Shown: positions 1-7,706 of the stretch, in pieces
How positions within the stretch are numbered: the stretch's first letter is position 1
How the letters are laid out: each line of letters starts with the position of its first letter
Assembly: GCF_947496385.1 (NCBI RefSeq)
Contig: NZ_CANMCP010000004.1
Location: 186,001-250,000 of the forward strand
Direction of reading: 5' to 3'
Length of the DNA stretch: 64,000 nt
DNA from: an uncultured Croceicoccus sp.
GTDB taxonomy: Bacteria; Pseudomonadota; Alphaproteobacteria; Sphingomonadales; Sphingomonadaceae
Position numbers and translations under genes: made by a program
The notes under the pieces: generated by a model
The model's database searches: none
What the model was told of the DNA's origin: nothing
The model's input: only the letters and a program-made list of their open reading frames with translations

Positions 1-69
1 TGCGCCGGGCCCGGCGGCGGGCGCGAGCGGCATGGCGAGCGACACGAGCAGGATGAAGACGCCCCGCAC
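1..69 (-). CDS. Secreted protein, N-terminus only (probable M23/EnvC-type murein hydrolase activator)
   Basis: A GTG at 69 opens a frame that leaves the window after 23 codons. The residues are a short Arg-containing start, a hydrophobic run (FILLVSLAMPL) and an APAAG stretch, which looks like a signal peptide. It begins 4 bases after the rlmH stop on the same strand, so it is probably the last visible member of the proA-nadD-rsfS-rlmH operon. In alphaproteobacteria the gene after rlmH is usually an EnvC/M23-type peptidoglycan hydrolase. That identity is inferred from position only; the visible residues show export and nothing about activity. Confidence 0.4.
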   Translation of the reverse strand, partial: MRGVFILLVSLAMPLAPAAGPGA

Positions 70-73
70 GCAT

Positions 74-496
74 TCATCCCGAGCGGTGGTAGGGGTGGCC
101 GGCCACGATGCTGGTCGCGCGCCACAATTGTTCGGCGAGCATGGCCCGCACCATGAGATGCGGCCAGGTCATCGGGCCGAAGCCGAGCAGGAGGTCTGCA
201 TCCCGGCGCGCCGCATCGCCGTGGCCATCGGCGGCCCCGATGAGAAAGCGCGCCTCGCGCACGCCGGTATCACGCCATTTGGACAGCAGCGCGGCGAAAT
301 CTTCGGACGACATCTGCTGCCCCCGCTCATCGAGCAGGATTTCGCGCGCCGGGGTCTGTGCCGCGGGAATGGAACCGCCGCTATCGGGCAATTCGGTCAG
401 ACGGACCGGCCAGGCGATCCGCTTCATGTAGCGGTCGACGAGCTCGGCTTCGGGGGAGCGGGCGATCTTTCCGCGGGCGATGATGTGCAAACGCAT
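74..496 (-). CDS. rlmH: 23S rRNA (pseudouridine1915-N3)-methyltransferase RlmH
   Basis: RlmH (SPOUT family) uses SAM to methylate N3 of pseudouridine 1915 in helix 69 of 23S rRNA on assembled 70S ribosomes. The 140-residue protein starts MRLHIIARGKI and has the glycine-rich SAM-knot segment FLIGAADGHG (about residues 85-94). It ends in the family C-terminus HPYHRSG, the tail needed for activity in characterised members. It is slightly shorter than the E. coli enzyme (155 aa). The gene follows rsfS by 45 bases, the usual rsfS-rlmH pairing that links two ribosome-associated functions. Confidence 0.93.
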   Translation of the reverse strand: MRLHIIARGKIARSPEAELVDRYMKRIAWPVRLTELPDSGGSIPAAQTPAREILLDERGQQMSSEDFAALLSKWRDTGVREARFLIGAADGHGDAARRDADLLLGFGPMTWPHLMVRAMLAEQLWRATSIVAGHPYHRSG

Positions 497-541
497 CGCG
501 CGACCCTATCGCCCCGTCTCCCGCCGGTCCAGCCGGTCGGC

Positions 542-958
542 TCAGGCGTTGCCGCCGTCGCCGAAGCCCCACATCCGTTCCAGATTGTAGAAGGTGCGGA
601 CCTCGGGCCGGAAGAGATGGACGATCACGTCGCCCGCATCGACCAGCACCCAGTCCGCCGCGGGCAGGCCTTCGATCCGCACGGGGCCAAAGCCGCCCTG
701 CTTCACGCGCTCGGACAGTTTTTGCGCCATGGCGGCGACCTGCCGGCTCGAACGGCCCGATGCGATGACCATGTGGTCCGCGATCGAGCTTTTGCCCTCC
801 AGCGGGATGGTCACGGTTTCCTGCGCCTGATCGTCGTCGAGCGATTGCAGGACGAGTTCGTGAAGCGAGCCCGGCTCTGCGTCGGCGGGGCTGGCGTAAC
901 CGGCAGTGCCGGTGGGGGTGTTGCCGGACGGTTCCGGCGTAATGTGCGCCTCGTTCAT
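542..958 (-). CDS. rsfS: Ribosome silencing factor RsfS
   Basis: RsfS binds L14 on the 50S subunit and blocks subunit joining, lowering translation in poor growth conditions. The protein has 138 residues. After a low-complexity acidic N-terminus of about 30 residues, the domain carries the hallmark strings HMVIASGRSSRQV (about 61-73) and DWVLVDAGDVIVHLF (about 101-115), and ends with the RTFYNLERMWG segment typical of the family. The ATG at 958 is the first good start. It lies between nadD and rlmH in the standard alphaproteobacterial order, with 130 bases of leader after the nadD stop. Confidence 0.93.
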   Translation of the reverse strand: MNEAHITPEPSGNTPTGTAGYASPADAEPGSLHELVLQSLDDDQAQETVTIPLEGKSSIADHMVIASGRSSRQVAAMAQKLSERVKQGGFGPVRIEGLPAADWVLVDAGDVIVHLFRPEVRTFYNLERMWGFGDGGNA

Positions 959-1088
959 TATGGGGTGTTTAGGCCTCCCGATGTGGTCAAAAATATGGGG
1001 TCGCGGAAAAAAAGGTGCATCGATTCGCCGATGGACCGGTCGTGGCCGCGCCTTGTGCGTGTGAATGTGGCCCCTCTTGGGCCTCGGC

Positions 1089-1757
1089 TCAACCCTTTGG
1101 TTGCGATATGATGCGGCGGGTCACCCCGTCGCGCGGTCGCAGGGATGCGTGATCCGTTGCCCAGCCCGGCGATTTCGCGCGAATGGCGGTGGCGGAACGT
1201 GGGTCCGGATCGAATCGCAGGAACGCCCAGGCAGGCTGCTGTAGCGAAGCTTGCGAACGCCCTTTGTCCCGCAGACGCGCCGGCGACACGCGATAGCGGC
1301 GGAGCCATGCCATCGCCGGGCTGCGCAACGCGGCCGCATCATAACCGGGCCGTGCGATGACCGCGATCGGCAACAGCCGCGCAATGGCGCGCCAATCGCG
1401 CCAGCGGTGAAACTGCGCCAGATTGTCCGCCCCCATCAGCCACACGAATCGCCGTCCGGGATAGCGCCGGATCAGTGCACGCAGCGTATCGACGGTGTAA
1501 CGGGTCTGCATCTGCGCCTCGATCGCGGTGGCACGGATGCGGGTGCCGCGCGCCATATCGCGCGCCGACGCCAGCCGGGCGGGGAGGGGGGCCATGCCCG
1601 CCTTTGCCTTCAACGGATTGCCGGGCGACACCATCCACCACACCTCGTCGAGGTGCAGGGCATCCATCGCGAACAGGCTGATTCGCCGGTGGCCGCCATG
1701 GGCGGGATTGAAACTCCCGCCCAGAAGCCCGGTGTGCACGGGATGCATGGCGGCCAT
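1089..1757 (-). CDS. nadD: Nicotinate-nucleotide adenylyltransferase NadD
   Basis: NadD converts nicotinate mononucleotide and ATP to deamido-NAD in NAD biosynthesis. The N-terminus reads TGLLGGSFNPAHGGHRR, the nucleotidyltransferase alpha/beta-phosphodiesterase signature with the HxGH-type motif. LMGADNLAQFHRWRDW at mid-protein is the conserved GADN substrate-binding segment. It has 222 residues from the ATG at 1757; a second in-frame ATG at 1748 would remove three residues. It starts 29 bases downstream of the proA stop, consistent with a shared transcript. The C-terminal 20 residues are basic and not conserved. Confidence 0.92.
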   Translation of the reverse strand: MAAMHPVHTGLLGGSFNPAHGGHRRISLFAMDALHLDEVWWMVSPGNPLKAKAGMAPLPARLASARDMARGTRIRATAIEAQMQTRYTVDTLRALIRRYPGRRFVWLMGADNLAQFHRWRDWRAIARLLPIAVIARPGYDAAALRSPAMAWLRRYRVSPARLRDKGRSQASLQQPAWAFLRFDPDPRSATAIRAKSPGWATDHASLRPRDGVTRRIISQPKG

Positions 1758-1786
1758 TCAACCCGCCATGCGCGTGAAATGGCGCA

Positions 1787-3076
1787 TCAGGGGCGCGTCT
1801 GCCCCGTGCCGCGCACCTGCCATTTGTAGGTGGTCAACCCTTCGAGTGCGACGGGACCGCGCGCGTGGAGGCGGCCGGTGGCAATGCCGATTTCCGCGCC
1901 AAGGCCGAATTCGCCGCCATCGGCGAACTGGCTGCTGGCATTGGCCATGACGATGGCGCTGTCCACTTCGTTGAGGAAGCGTTCGGCGGTGTCGTCATCG
2001 CTGGTGATGATGGCATCGGTATGGCCCGACGAATGCGCCGAGATATGCGCCAGTGCCTCGTCCAGACCGTCGACGATCTTCACCGCGAGGATGGCATCGA
2101 GATATTCGGTGTCCCAATCCTCGTCATCGGCGGCGTCGATCCGGCTGTCGAGCGAGCGCGCCCGGCTGTCACCGCGCAGGGCGCATCCCGAATCGAGAAT
2201 TTTGGCCAGCAGTGCCCCGCTCTTCGGATAGTTCGCGTCGAGGAGCAGCGTTTCCAGCGCACCGCATACGCCGGTCCGGCGCATCTTGGCATTGACGGCG
2301 ACCGCCTCTGCCATGTCGGGCGTGGCGGCGGCGTGGACATAGGTGTGGTTGATCCCGTCGAGGTGGGCGAGCACGGGAACCCGCGCCTCTTCCTGCACCC
2401 GCGCGACCAGCGACTTGCCGCCGCGCGGCACGATCATATCAACCTCGCCCGCTGCCTTGAGCAGCGCGCCGACCGCGGCGCGATCCTGCGTCGGGATCAG
2501 CTGGATCGCACCCTCGGGCACGCCCTTCGACAGTAGGCCGCGCGACATGGCGGCGTCGATGGCGCGGTTGGAATGCACCGCCTCGCTCCCGCCGCGCAGC
2601 AGCGCCGCGTTCCCGGCCCGCACGCAGAGTGCAGCCGCGTCGGCGGTCACGTTCGGGCGGCTTTCGTAAATGATGCCGATCACGCCGATGGGCACGCGCA
2701 CGCGCGACATCTTCAGGCCGTTGGGCATTTCGGAACGGTCGATCACGTCGCCGACGGGATCGGGCAGGGCGGCGACATTTTCCACCGCGCTGGCAATCCC
2801 CTCGAGCCGTTCCTCGTCCAGCTTCAGCCGGTCAAGCATGGCGGCGGGCAGGTCGCGTTCCTTGCCGGCGGCGATGTCCTTGGCATTGGCAGCGAGGATC
2901 GCATCCTTGTCCTCTCGCAGCGCAGCGGCGGCGGCGCGCAAGGCATCGGCCTTGTCGCCATCGGCCATGCCGGCGAGCACGCGCTGTGCGGCGCGGGCAT
3001 CCTTGGCAAGGCGGGAGATCAGGTGTTCGGGCGTTTCCGCCTTCGTTTCGGGTTCAAGCGTCTGTGTCATGTTCAT
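1787..3076 (-). CDS. proA: Gamma-glutamyl phosphate reductase ProA
   Basis: ProA reduces L-glutamyl-5-phosphate to glutamate-5-semialdehyde with NADPH, the second step of proline synthesis. The protein is 429 residues from the ATG at 3076, close to family length. Visible motifs are VPIGVIGIIYESRPNVTADA (about 128-147) and the catalytic cysteine at 271 in MRRTGVCGALETL. An in-frame extension of 27 residues upstream is not aldehyde-dehydrogenase-like, so 3076 (or the ATG at 3070) is preferred. It heads the proA-nadD-rsfS-rlmH cluster. The usual partners proB and obgE are not in the window. Confidence 0.95.
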   Translation of the reverse strand: MNMTQTLEPETKAETPEHLISRLAKDARAAQRVLAGMADGDKADALRAAAAALREDKDAILAANAKDIAAGKERDLPAAMLDRLKLDEERLEGIASAVENVAALPDPVGDVIDRSEMPNGLKMSRVRVPIGVIGIIYESRPNVTADAAALCVRAGNAALLRGGSEAVHSNRAIDAAMSRGLLSKGVPEGAIQLIPTQDRAAVGALLKAAGEVDMIVPRGGKSLVARVQEEARVPVLAHLDGINHTYVHAAATPDMAEAVAVNAKMRRTGVCGALETLLLDANYPKSGALLAKILDSGCALRGDSRARSLDSRIDAADDEDWDTEYLDAILAVKIVDGLDEALAHISAHSSGHTDAIITSDDDTAERFLNEVDSAIVMANASSQFADGGEFGLGAEIGIATGRLHARGPVALEGLTTYKWQVRGTGQTRP

Positions 3077-3382
3077 GGCCCATACATAGCATGTTGCACT
3101 GCAAAAGTCAGGGGTAAGCCCGGAATTTACGGCAAGATGTGCCCGATGCATGGTCAATGCAACCGTCGTGGCGCTGTTTGCCCTTTCGGCACGGCGGGGC
3201 GGGGCAGGGTTCCACCGCCGACCTCACGCCTCGCGCACTCTGGCGCAAAACGGCGCTCTGCTGCGCAATGGCATGCAGCATGCCGTGGGCAAGTCGAACG
3301 GTCGACCCGGCACCAGCCGGCCGCGTCCTGTTGCGCGTCCAACCGCCCCCACCGCCTATTTCACGTGAAACAACCCGCGGGA
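3077..3382. other. Intergenic region between fadD and proA containing a parS-like site
   Basis: These 306 bases separate the fadD stop from the proA start, both on the minus strand. The clearest content is the ParB-type palindrome at 3357-3372. I see no convincing gene: the open frames here are short, GC-driven and lack family residues. The proA promoter must lie at the low-coordinate end, but no strong -35/-10 pair is obvious. Confidence 0.6.
3357..3372. promoter_or_regulatory. parS-like ParB-binding site 1
   Basis: The sequence TATTTCACGTGAAACA differs at one position from the bacterial chromosomal parS consensus TGTTTCACGTGAAACA. It lies in the intergenic region only 11 bases beyond the fadD stop and about 9.7 kb to the left of the proposed origin. 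It is the only well-matching site on the left replichore within the window. Confidence 0.8.
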
Positions 3383-5068
3383 TCAGGCGGGAACAGCCTC
3401 CTGTGCGCGCAAGGCCTTGCGGTCGAGCTTACCGATCATGGTCTTGGGCAGTTCCTCCCGCACGACCACGGCCACGACCCGCTCATGCTTGCCGAGACGG
3501 GCGTTCAGCCGATCCTTCAGCACATCGCCATCCTCGGCAAAACCATCGTTAAGCGTGATGAAGGCCTTGGGACTTTCCCCGCGATAGGCATCGGGCACCC
3601 CGATGACCAAGGCTTCCTTCACCGCTTCGAATTCGAGCAGGACGTCCTCGATCTGGCTCGGGAACACCTTGAAGCCGCCGACGCTGATCATGTCCTTGAT
3701 CCGGTCGACGATATTGAGGAAACCATCCGCATCGACGGTCGCAACATCCCCGGTGCGGAAATAGCCATCGGCGAAATCGTCGCGCGAATCCTTGTTCCAG
3801 TAGCCCTTCATGATCTGCGGCCCCTTGATGGCGAGCTCGCCCGGCTCGCCCGGCGGGGCCGTTTGCGAAGGGTCTTCTTTGTTCAGCAGGCGAATGCGCG
3901 TGCCCGGCAGCAATTGCCCGATCGTTCCGGGCTTTTCGCCGTCCTCGTAAGGATTGGTCGACACCACGCCCGAACTTTCCGTAAGCCCGTATCCTTCGAT
4001 CAGCTTCGCCCCGGTCGCCTGCTGAAACTTTTCCTTCAACGGGAGAGGCAAGGGCGCCCCCCCGGCAATGCACACCCGCAATGACGAGAAATCGGTATAG
4101 GCAGCCTCGCGCCGGTCGATCAGCGCCTGATACATGGTCGGAACGCCGGGAAGGGAGGTCGCCTTGACCCGCGCGATCGTTTTCAGCGTATCGCGCGCAT
4201 CGAAACGCGGCAGCATCGCGATCATCCCGCCTACCAGCACGGTGCGATTGAGCACGCAGGTGTTGGCGAACACGTGAAACAGCGGGAGCACACCGACGAT
4301 CACGTCCCGCTTGCCGCGATGAATGTCGACCCGCGCGACCTGGCGCGCATTGGCGGTGAGGTTCTGATGCGTCAGCATGGCGCCTTTCGGCACGCCGGTG
4401 GTCCCGCCCGTGTATTGAATCAGCGCGACATCTTCCATCGGATCGAGCGTGACCGGTTCGGGGTCGGTATGGCCCGCGATGAAGGCCCACAGGTCGACGA
4501 TGCGGTCGCCCTCGGGAAGGTCCGACACCTGTTTTCGCCCGAACGCCCGCAGAAGCGCGCCCTTGCCCATCGGCAGCATATGCTTCAACCGCCCGACGAC
4601 GAGCCGTTGGAGCCGCGATCTGTCGAGCACCTTGCACGCGGTGGGAAAAAGCGCGCTGCTATCAAGCGTGAACAGCGTGTCGATGCCCGAATCGTCAACC
4701 TGCGCGGCCAGTTCATCGACGGTATAGAGCGGCGAGAAATTCACCGCCGACGCGCCCGCAATCATGATGCCATAATAGGCCGTGATATACATCGGCACGT
4801 TCGGCAGGAACAGCCCGACGCGGTCGCCCTTGCCAATGCCCCGTGCCTGCAGCGCGGCGGCGATGCGCGATGCCTCGCGGTGCATCTCGCGATAGGTGAA
4901 GCGGCGTCCGTAGAAATCGACCAGCGCATTGTCGCCGGCGCGGTCCCGTGACGCCGCGAACATGGCCGGCATGGTCAGCGGTTCGAACTGCTGATCCCAG
5001 CTCCCCGGGTGGCGGTAATTCTCGACCAATGCGGTTTCGCCCGCATCCTGCGGGGGCCAATCGGACAC
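3383..5068 (-). CDS. fadD: Long-chain fatty acid--CoA ligase FadD
   Basis: FadD activates fatty acids to acyl-CoA through an acyl-adenylate, feeding beta-oxidation or phospholipid synthesis. The 561-residue protein carries the ANL-superfamily P-loop signature YTGGTTGVPKGA (219-230), the GYGLTESSG segment, the hinge region YFRTGDVATVDADGF and a C-terminal lysine in PKTMIGKLDRKALR. The start is a GTG at 5068, with AGGAG 9 bases upstream. It stands alone on the minus strand between proA and trcR. A palindrome at 5084-5099 overlaps its leader and suggests a dedicated repressor. Confidence 0.93.
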   Translation of the reverse strand: MSDWPPQDAGETALVENYRHPGSWDQQFEPLTMPAMFAASRDRAGDNALVDFYGRRFTYREMHREASRIAAALQARGIGKGDRVGLFLPNVPMYITAYYGIMIAGASAVNFSPLYTVDELAAQVDDSGIDTLFTLDSSALFPTACKVLDRSRLQRLVVGRLKHMLPMGKGALLRAFGRKQVSDLPEGDRIVDLWAFIAGHTDPEPVTLDPMEDVALIQYTGGTTGVPKGAMLTHQNLTANARQVARVDIHRGKRDVIVGVLPLFHVFANTCVLNRTVLVGGMIAMLPRFDARDTLKTIARVKATSLPGVPTMYQALIDRREAAYTDFSSLRVCIAGGAPLPLPLKEKFQQATGAKLIEGYGLTESSGVVSTNPYEDGEKPGTIGQLLPGTRIRLLNKEDPSQTAPPGEPGELAIKGPQIMKGYWNKDSRDDFADGYFRTGDVATVDADGFLNIVDRIKDMISVGGFKVFPSQIEDVLLEFEAVKEALVIGVPDAYRGESPKAFITLNDGFAEDGDVLKDRLNARLGKHERVVAVVVREELPKTMIGKLDRKALRAQEAVPA

Positions 5069-5083
5069 GTGCTCACTCTCCTA

Positions 5084-5099
5084 CTTACATCTTTGTAAG
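5084..5099. promoter_or_regulatory. Palindromic operator candidate upstream of fadD
   Basis: CTTACATCTTTGTAAG is a 6+4+6 inverted repeat (CTTACA / TGTAAG). It sits 16-31 bases upstream of the fadD GTG and abuts its AGGAG ribosome-binding site. Acyl-CoA-responsive repressors of the TetR or MarR type often bind AT-rich palindromes of this size in front of fadD genes. The regulator itself is not in the window, so the role is inferred. Confidence 0.45.
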
Positions 5100-5158
5100 C
5101 TATTTTGCACAGTCCGCCCGTTCCTGCAAGCCGATCCGGTACCGGTTCCGCGCGGGCC

Positions 5159-5214
5159 AAGCGCATGAAAAAGCCCGGCTCCCGCAAACGGGGGCCGGGC
5201 TTTTTCATGCGCTT
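5159..5214. terminator. Very long perfect hairpin, trcR terminator
   Basis: The arms 5159-5179 and 5194-5214 are perfectly complementary over 21 bp (core AAAAAGCCCGGC / GCCGGGCTTTTT), with a further 4-bp stem closing a CAAA loop. Both strands carry a T tract, so it could stop transcription from either side. It lies 29 bases after the trcR stop and before the fadD leader, which insulates fadD from trcR. Confidence 0.85.
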
Positions 5215-5242
5215 GCCGGATTGTCGCGGCGGATGGCGCGGA

Positions 5243-5950
5243 TCAATCCTGCGCGTTGCCCTCGGCCTTGCGTGCGTCGAGCCAAGCCTGCGCCTCAGCT
5301 TCCTGCGCGGCTTCGACCGCGTCCTGCGCCGCCTGCACCCGCTCGGCCTTGAGCTCGTCGATGAGCGCCTGACGGTCGTCGGTGAGGCGGGTGTCGGTCT
5401 TGGGCTCCGCCTCGTCGGTGCCGGCCTTCTTCGCGGCCTTGGCAACCGCCGCGTCGAGCTCGCGCTGCGAACACAGGCCGAGCGTGACCGGATCCTTGGG
5501 ATTGATGTTCTGAATGTTCCAGTGCGAGCGATCACGAATCGCGGCAATCGTGTTGCGCGTCGTGCCGATCATCTTCGAAATCTGCGCGTCGGAAATTTCC
5601 GGGTGGTTGCGCAGGATCCACGCGATGCCGTCCGGCTTGTCCTGGCGCTTCGACACCGGGGTGTAACGCGGACCCTTGGTGCGCTGCATCTGCACCGGCG
5701 CCTTGTGCATCTTCATGCGGTAGGACGAATCGTCCTGCGCCTTCTCGATCTCGGCATGGGTGAGTTCGCCGGCGCGGACGGGATCGCGCCCGGTGTATTT
5801 CTGTCCGGCCATGTCGTCGGCCATCGCCTGCACCTCGAGGATGTGGAGGCCGCAGAAGTCGGCGATCTGGTCGAAGGTCAGGGCGGTGTTGTCCACCAGC
5901 CAGCTCGCGGTTGCATGCGGCATCAGCGGAGTTGCTTGGTTCTGGCTCAC
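5243..5950 (-). CDS. trcR: TrcR-type cell-cycle transcriptional regulator (DUF1013)
   Basis: The protein has the DUF1013 layout known from the Rhodobacter/Caulobacter regulator TrcR. An N-terminal segment (LMPHATASWLVDNTALTF) and a central DNA-binding-like region are followed by TTRNTIAAIRDRSHWNIQNI and DPVTLGLCSQRELDAAV. I set the start at the GTG at 5950, preceded by AGAGGG, giving 235 residues. The longer in-frame extension is basic and Pro-rich with no family similarity. The last 60 residues are charged, alanine-rich and probably disordered. Single-gene unit with its own terminator. It is known as a cell-cycle-linked factor in alphaproteobacteria; targets here are unknown. Confidence 0.85.
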   Translation of the reverse strand: MSQNQATPLMPHATASWLVDNTALTFDQIADFCGLHILEVQAMADDMAGQKYTGRDPVRAGELTHAEIEKAQDDSSYRMKMHKAPVQMQRTKGPRYTPVSKRQDKPDGIAWILRNHPEISDAQISKMIGTTRNTIAAIRDRSHWNIQNINPKDPVTLGLCSQRELDAAVAKAAKKAGTDEAEPKTDTRLTDDRQALIDELKAERVQAAQDAVEAAQEAEAQAWLDARKAEGNAQD

Positions 5951-6123
5951 GGGAAAACCCTCTGGCTTGGCCCCGGCGGGCCGGGAACGGCCTGCGCGCG
6001 GGGGTTGAATACGATAAGGGCCGCCCCTTCCCGGAGCGGCCGCTTGCCCGTGCCGATTACGCCATAGAGCGCACAAGGGCAAGCATTAGTGGCAGACCGG
6101 GGGCAGGGCCCCAGCCCGCGCAC

Positions 6124-7122
6124 TCACCCCTCGACGTCGAGCACGACCTTCCCGATATGGTCGCCGCTGTCCATGTAGGCATGGGCATCGGCCACGTCAG
6201 CAAGCGCGAAACGGCGGTCCATGACCGGGCGCAGCTGTCCGTTTTCGACGAAGGGCCAGACCACCCGGCGGATTTCCTGCGCCAGCGCGGCCTTGAAATC
6301 GGCGCTTCGCGGGCGGAGCGTGGAGCCGGTGAGGTGGAGGCGCTTGCGCATGACATTGCCCATGTTGATGGTCGCCTTCGCCCCGCCGAGCACCGCGATC
6401 GTCACGTGCCGCCCATCGGGGGCGAGGCATTCGATATTGCGCGCAACATAATCGCCCGACATCATGTCGAGCACGACGTTCACGCCCTTGTCCCCGGTGA
6501 TGCAGGCGGTTTCGGCGACGAAATCCTGCGTCTTGTAATTGATGGCATGATCCGCCCCGATGCGCAGCGCGGCCTCGCATTTTTCATCGCTTCCGCAAGT
6601 CACGATCGTGCGCACCCGGAATAGTCTCGCGAGCATTGCGGCCATCGTGCCGATGCCGCTCGTCCCGCCATGCAGCAGCATCGTGTCGCCATCCGCGGCC
6701 GATCCGCGGTCGAACACGTTGTGCCACACGGTGAACAGCGTTTCGGGCATGGCCGCGGCCTCCGCCATGGACAGCCCGTCCGGCACCGGCAGGCAATGGC
6801 GCCCATCCGCCACGCAATATTCCGCATACCCACCACCCGATACCAGCGCGCAGACCCGGTCCCCTTCCGCCAGCATATCCACCCCGTCGCCCAGCACCGC
6901 GACCGTGCCCGATATTTCGAGACCGGGAATGTCCGGCGCACCCGGGGGCGGGGGGTATTTGCCCTCGCGCTGGATGATGTCGGGACGGTTCACCCCGGCA
7001 TGGGCGACGCGGATGAGCACCTGCCCCGGACCCGGTTTCGGGCGGGCCACGGTCTGCGTCCGTGCGACTTCGGGACCGCCGGGTTTTTCGAAAAGCACCG
7101 CGGTCATCTCGTCCTGCGTCAT
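6124..7122 (-). CDS. NAD(P)H-quinone oxidoreductase, zinc-independent MDR family (PIG3-like)
   Basis: Medium-chain dehydrogenase/reductase of the quinone-oxidoreductase branch, 332 residues from the ATG at 7122, which has an AAGGAA ribosome-binding site. Visible are the N-terminal GroES-like segment with AGVNRPDIIQREGKYPPPPG (about 48-67), VSGGGYAEYC, and the Rossmann nucleotide-binding stretch LLHGGTSGIGTMAAMLAR. The VNRPDIIQR form is typical of TP53I3/PIG3-type reductases, which use NADPH to reduce quinones. An upstream in-frame extension of 32 residues lacks similarity. It stands alone, divergent from the DUF1192 gene. Confidence 0.85.
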   Translation of the reverse strand: MTQDEMTAVLFEKPGGPEVARTQTVARPKPGPGQVLIRVAHAGVNRPDIIQREGKYPPPPGAPDIPGLEISGTVAVLGDGVDMLAEGDRVCALVSGGGYAEYCVADGRHCLPVPDGLSMAEAAAMPETLFTVWHNVFDRGSAADGDTMLLHGGTSGIGTMAAMLARLFRVRTIVTCGSDEKCEAALRIGADHAINYKTQDFVAETACITGDKGVNVVLDMMSGDYVARNIECLAPDGRHVTIAVLGGAKATINMGNVMRKRLHLTGSTLRPRSADFKAALAQEIRRVVWPFVENGQLRPVMDRRFALADVADAHAYMDSGDHIGKVVLDVEG

Positions 7123-7200
7123 CGCAATTCCTTCCATCACTGGGAACGGGTTATCCTGAACGGGCCATCGCCGGGCTGGGCGCACGGCTCGCGTGCCGGC

Positions 7201-7228
7201 CCATGCAAGGATGGCCATGCAAGGATGG
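7201..7228. repeat. 14-bp perfect tandem repeat, two copies
   Basis: CCATGCAAGGATGG occurs twice with no gap (7201-7214 and 7215-7228) in the divergent promoter region between the quinone oxidoreductase and DUF1192 genes. A partial third unit (CATG) follows. It may be simple replication slippage or a regulator-binding duplication. Confidence 0.8.
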
Positions 7229-7312
7229 CATGTGGATTTCGCGCCACAATCGAACCGTTAACGCGCTACCGTGTTGACAGCAAGCCGATCACGGCCAACA
7301 TTGTGCACTGCA

Positions 7313-7513
7313 ATGGACGGCGACGATCTTCCACGCACGAAGGGCGATCTGGCGAGCATGCTCGCAGCCGAATCGCTCGATTCCCTGTCACAGGATGAAT
7401 TGCGCGATCGTATCGGGCGCCTCGAACTGGAAATCGCGCGCACCCGTTCCCACATGGAGAATGCGGACCGGCACCGTCGGGCGGCAGAGCTTTTGTTCAG
7501 GCCGCCTGCGTGA
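7313..7513 (+). CDS. DUF1192 family small protein
   Basis: A 66-residue protein beginning MDGDDLPRTKGD with the pattern DLASMLAAESLDSLSQDEL, matching the alphaproteobacterial DUF1192 family. These are short, mostly helical proteins of unknown function; LRDRIGRLELEIARTRSHME has a coiled-coil-like heptad pattern. The ATG at 7313 is chosen because the 14 upstream in-frame residues are unlike the family. It lies 194 bases before clpA on the same strand, with no clear terminator between. Confidence 0.75.
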   Translation: MDGDDLPRTKGDLASMLAAESLDSLSQDELRDRIGRLELEIARTRSHMENADRHRRAAELLFRPPA

Positions 7514-7570
7514 TGGTTCGCGCCGCCTCGCCCATGCGAATGGTGGCGTGCGTTTCGCCTGTGCGGATCC

Positions 7571-7598
7571 CCGGACAGACCCGCCCGGACAGACCCGG
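7571..7598. repeat. Short direct repeat upstream of clpA
   Basis: The unit CCGGACAGACCCG appears at 7571-7583 and again at 7585-7597, in the 194-base gap between DUF1192 and clpA. It is a small tandem duplication; no function can be read from the sequence. Confidence 0.6.
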
Positions 7599-7706
7599 GA
7601 TGAATCGCGCGAAAGCCCGTGCGGACCACGGCATTCGCGTTCCGTTCATACCCGGTATCGTATCATCGGTCCCGCAATCAGATTTCGGCAAGGATTGAAG
7701 TAAGAT

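Noticed and set aside
4266-4281. GCGAACACGTGAAACA inside fadD, a possible further parS
   Set aside because: Only the right half (CACGTGAAACA) matches. The left half has GAAC in place of TTTC, so the palindrome fails and it is better seen as a chance half-site.
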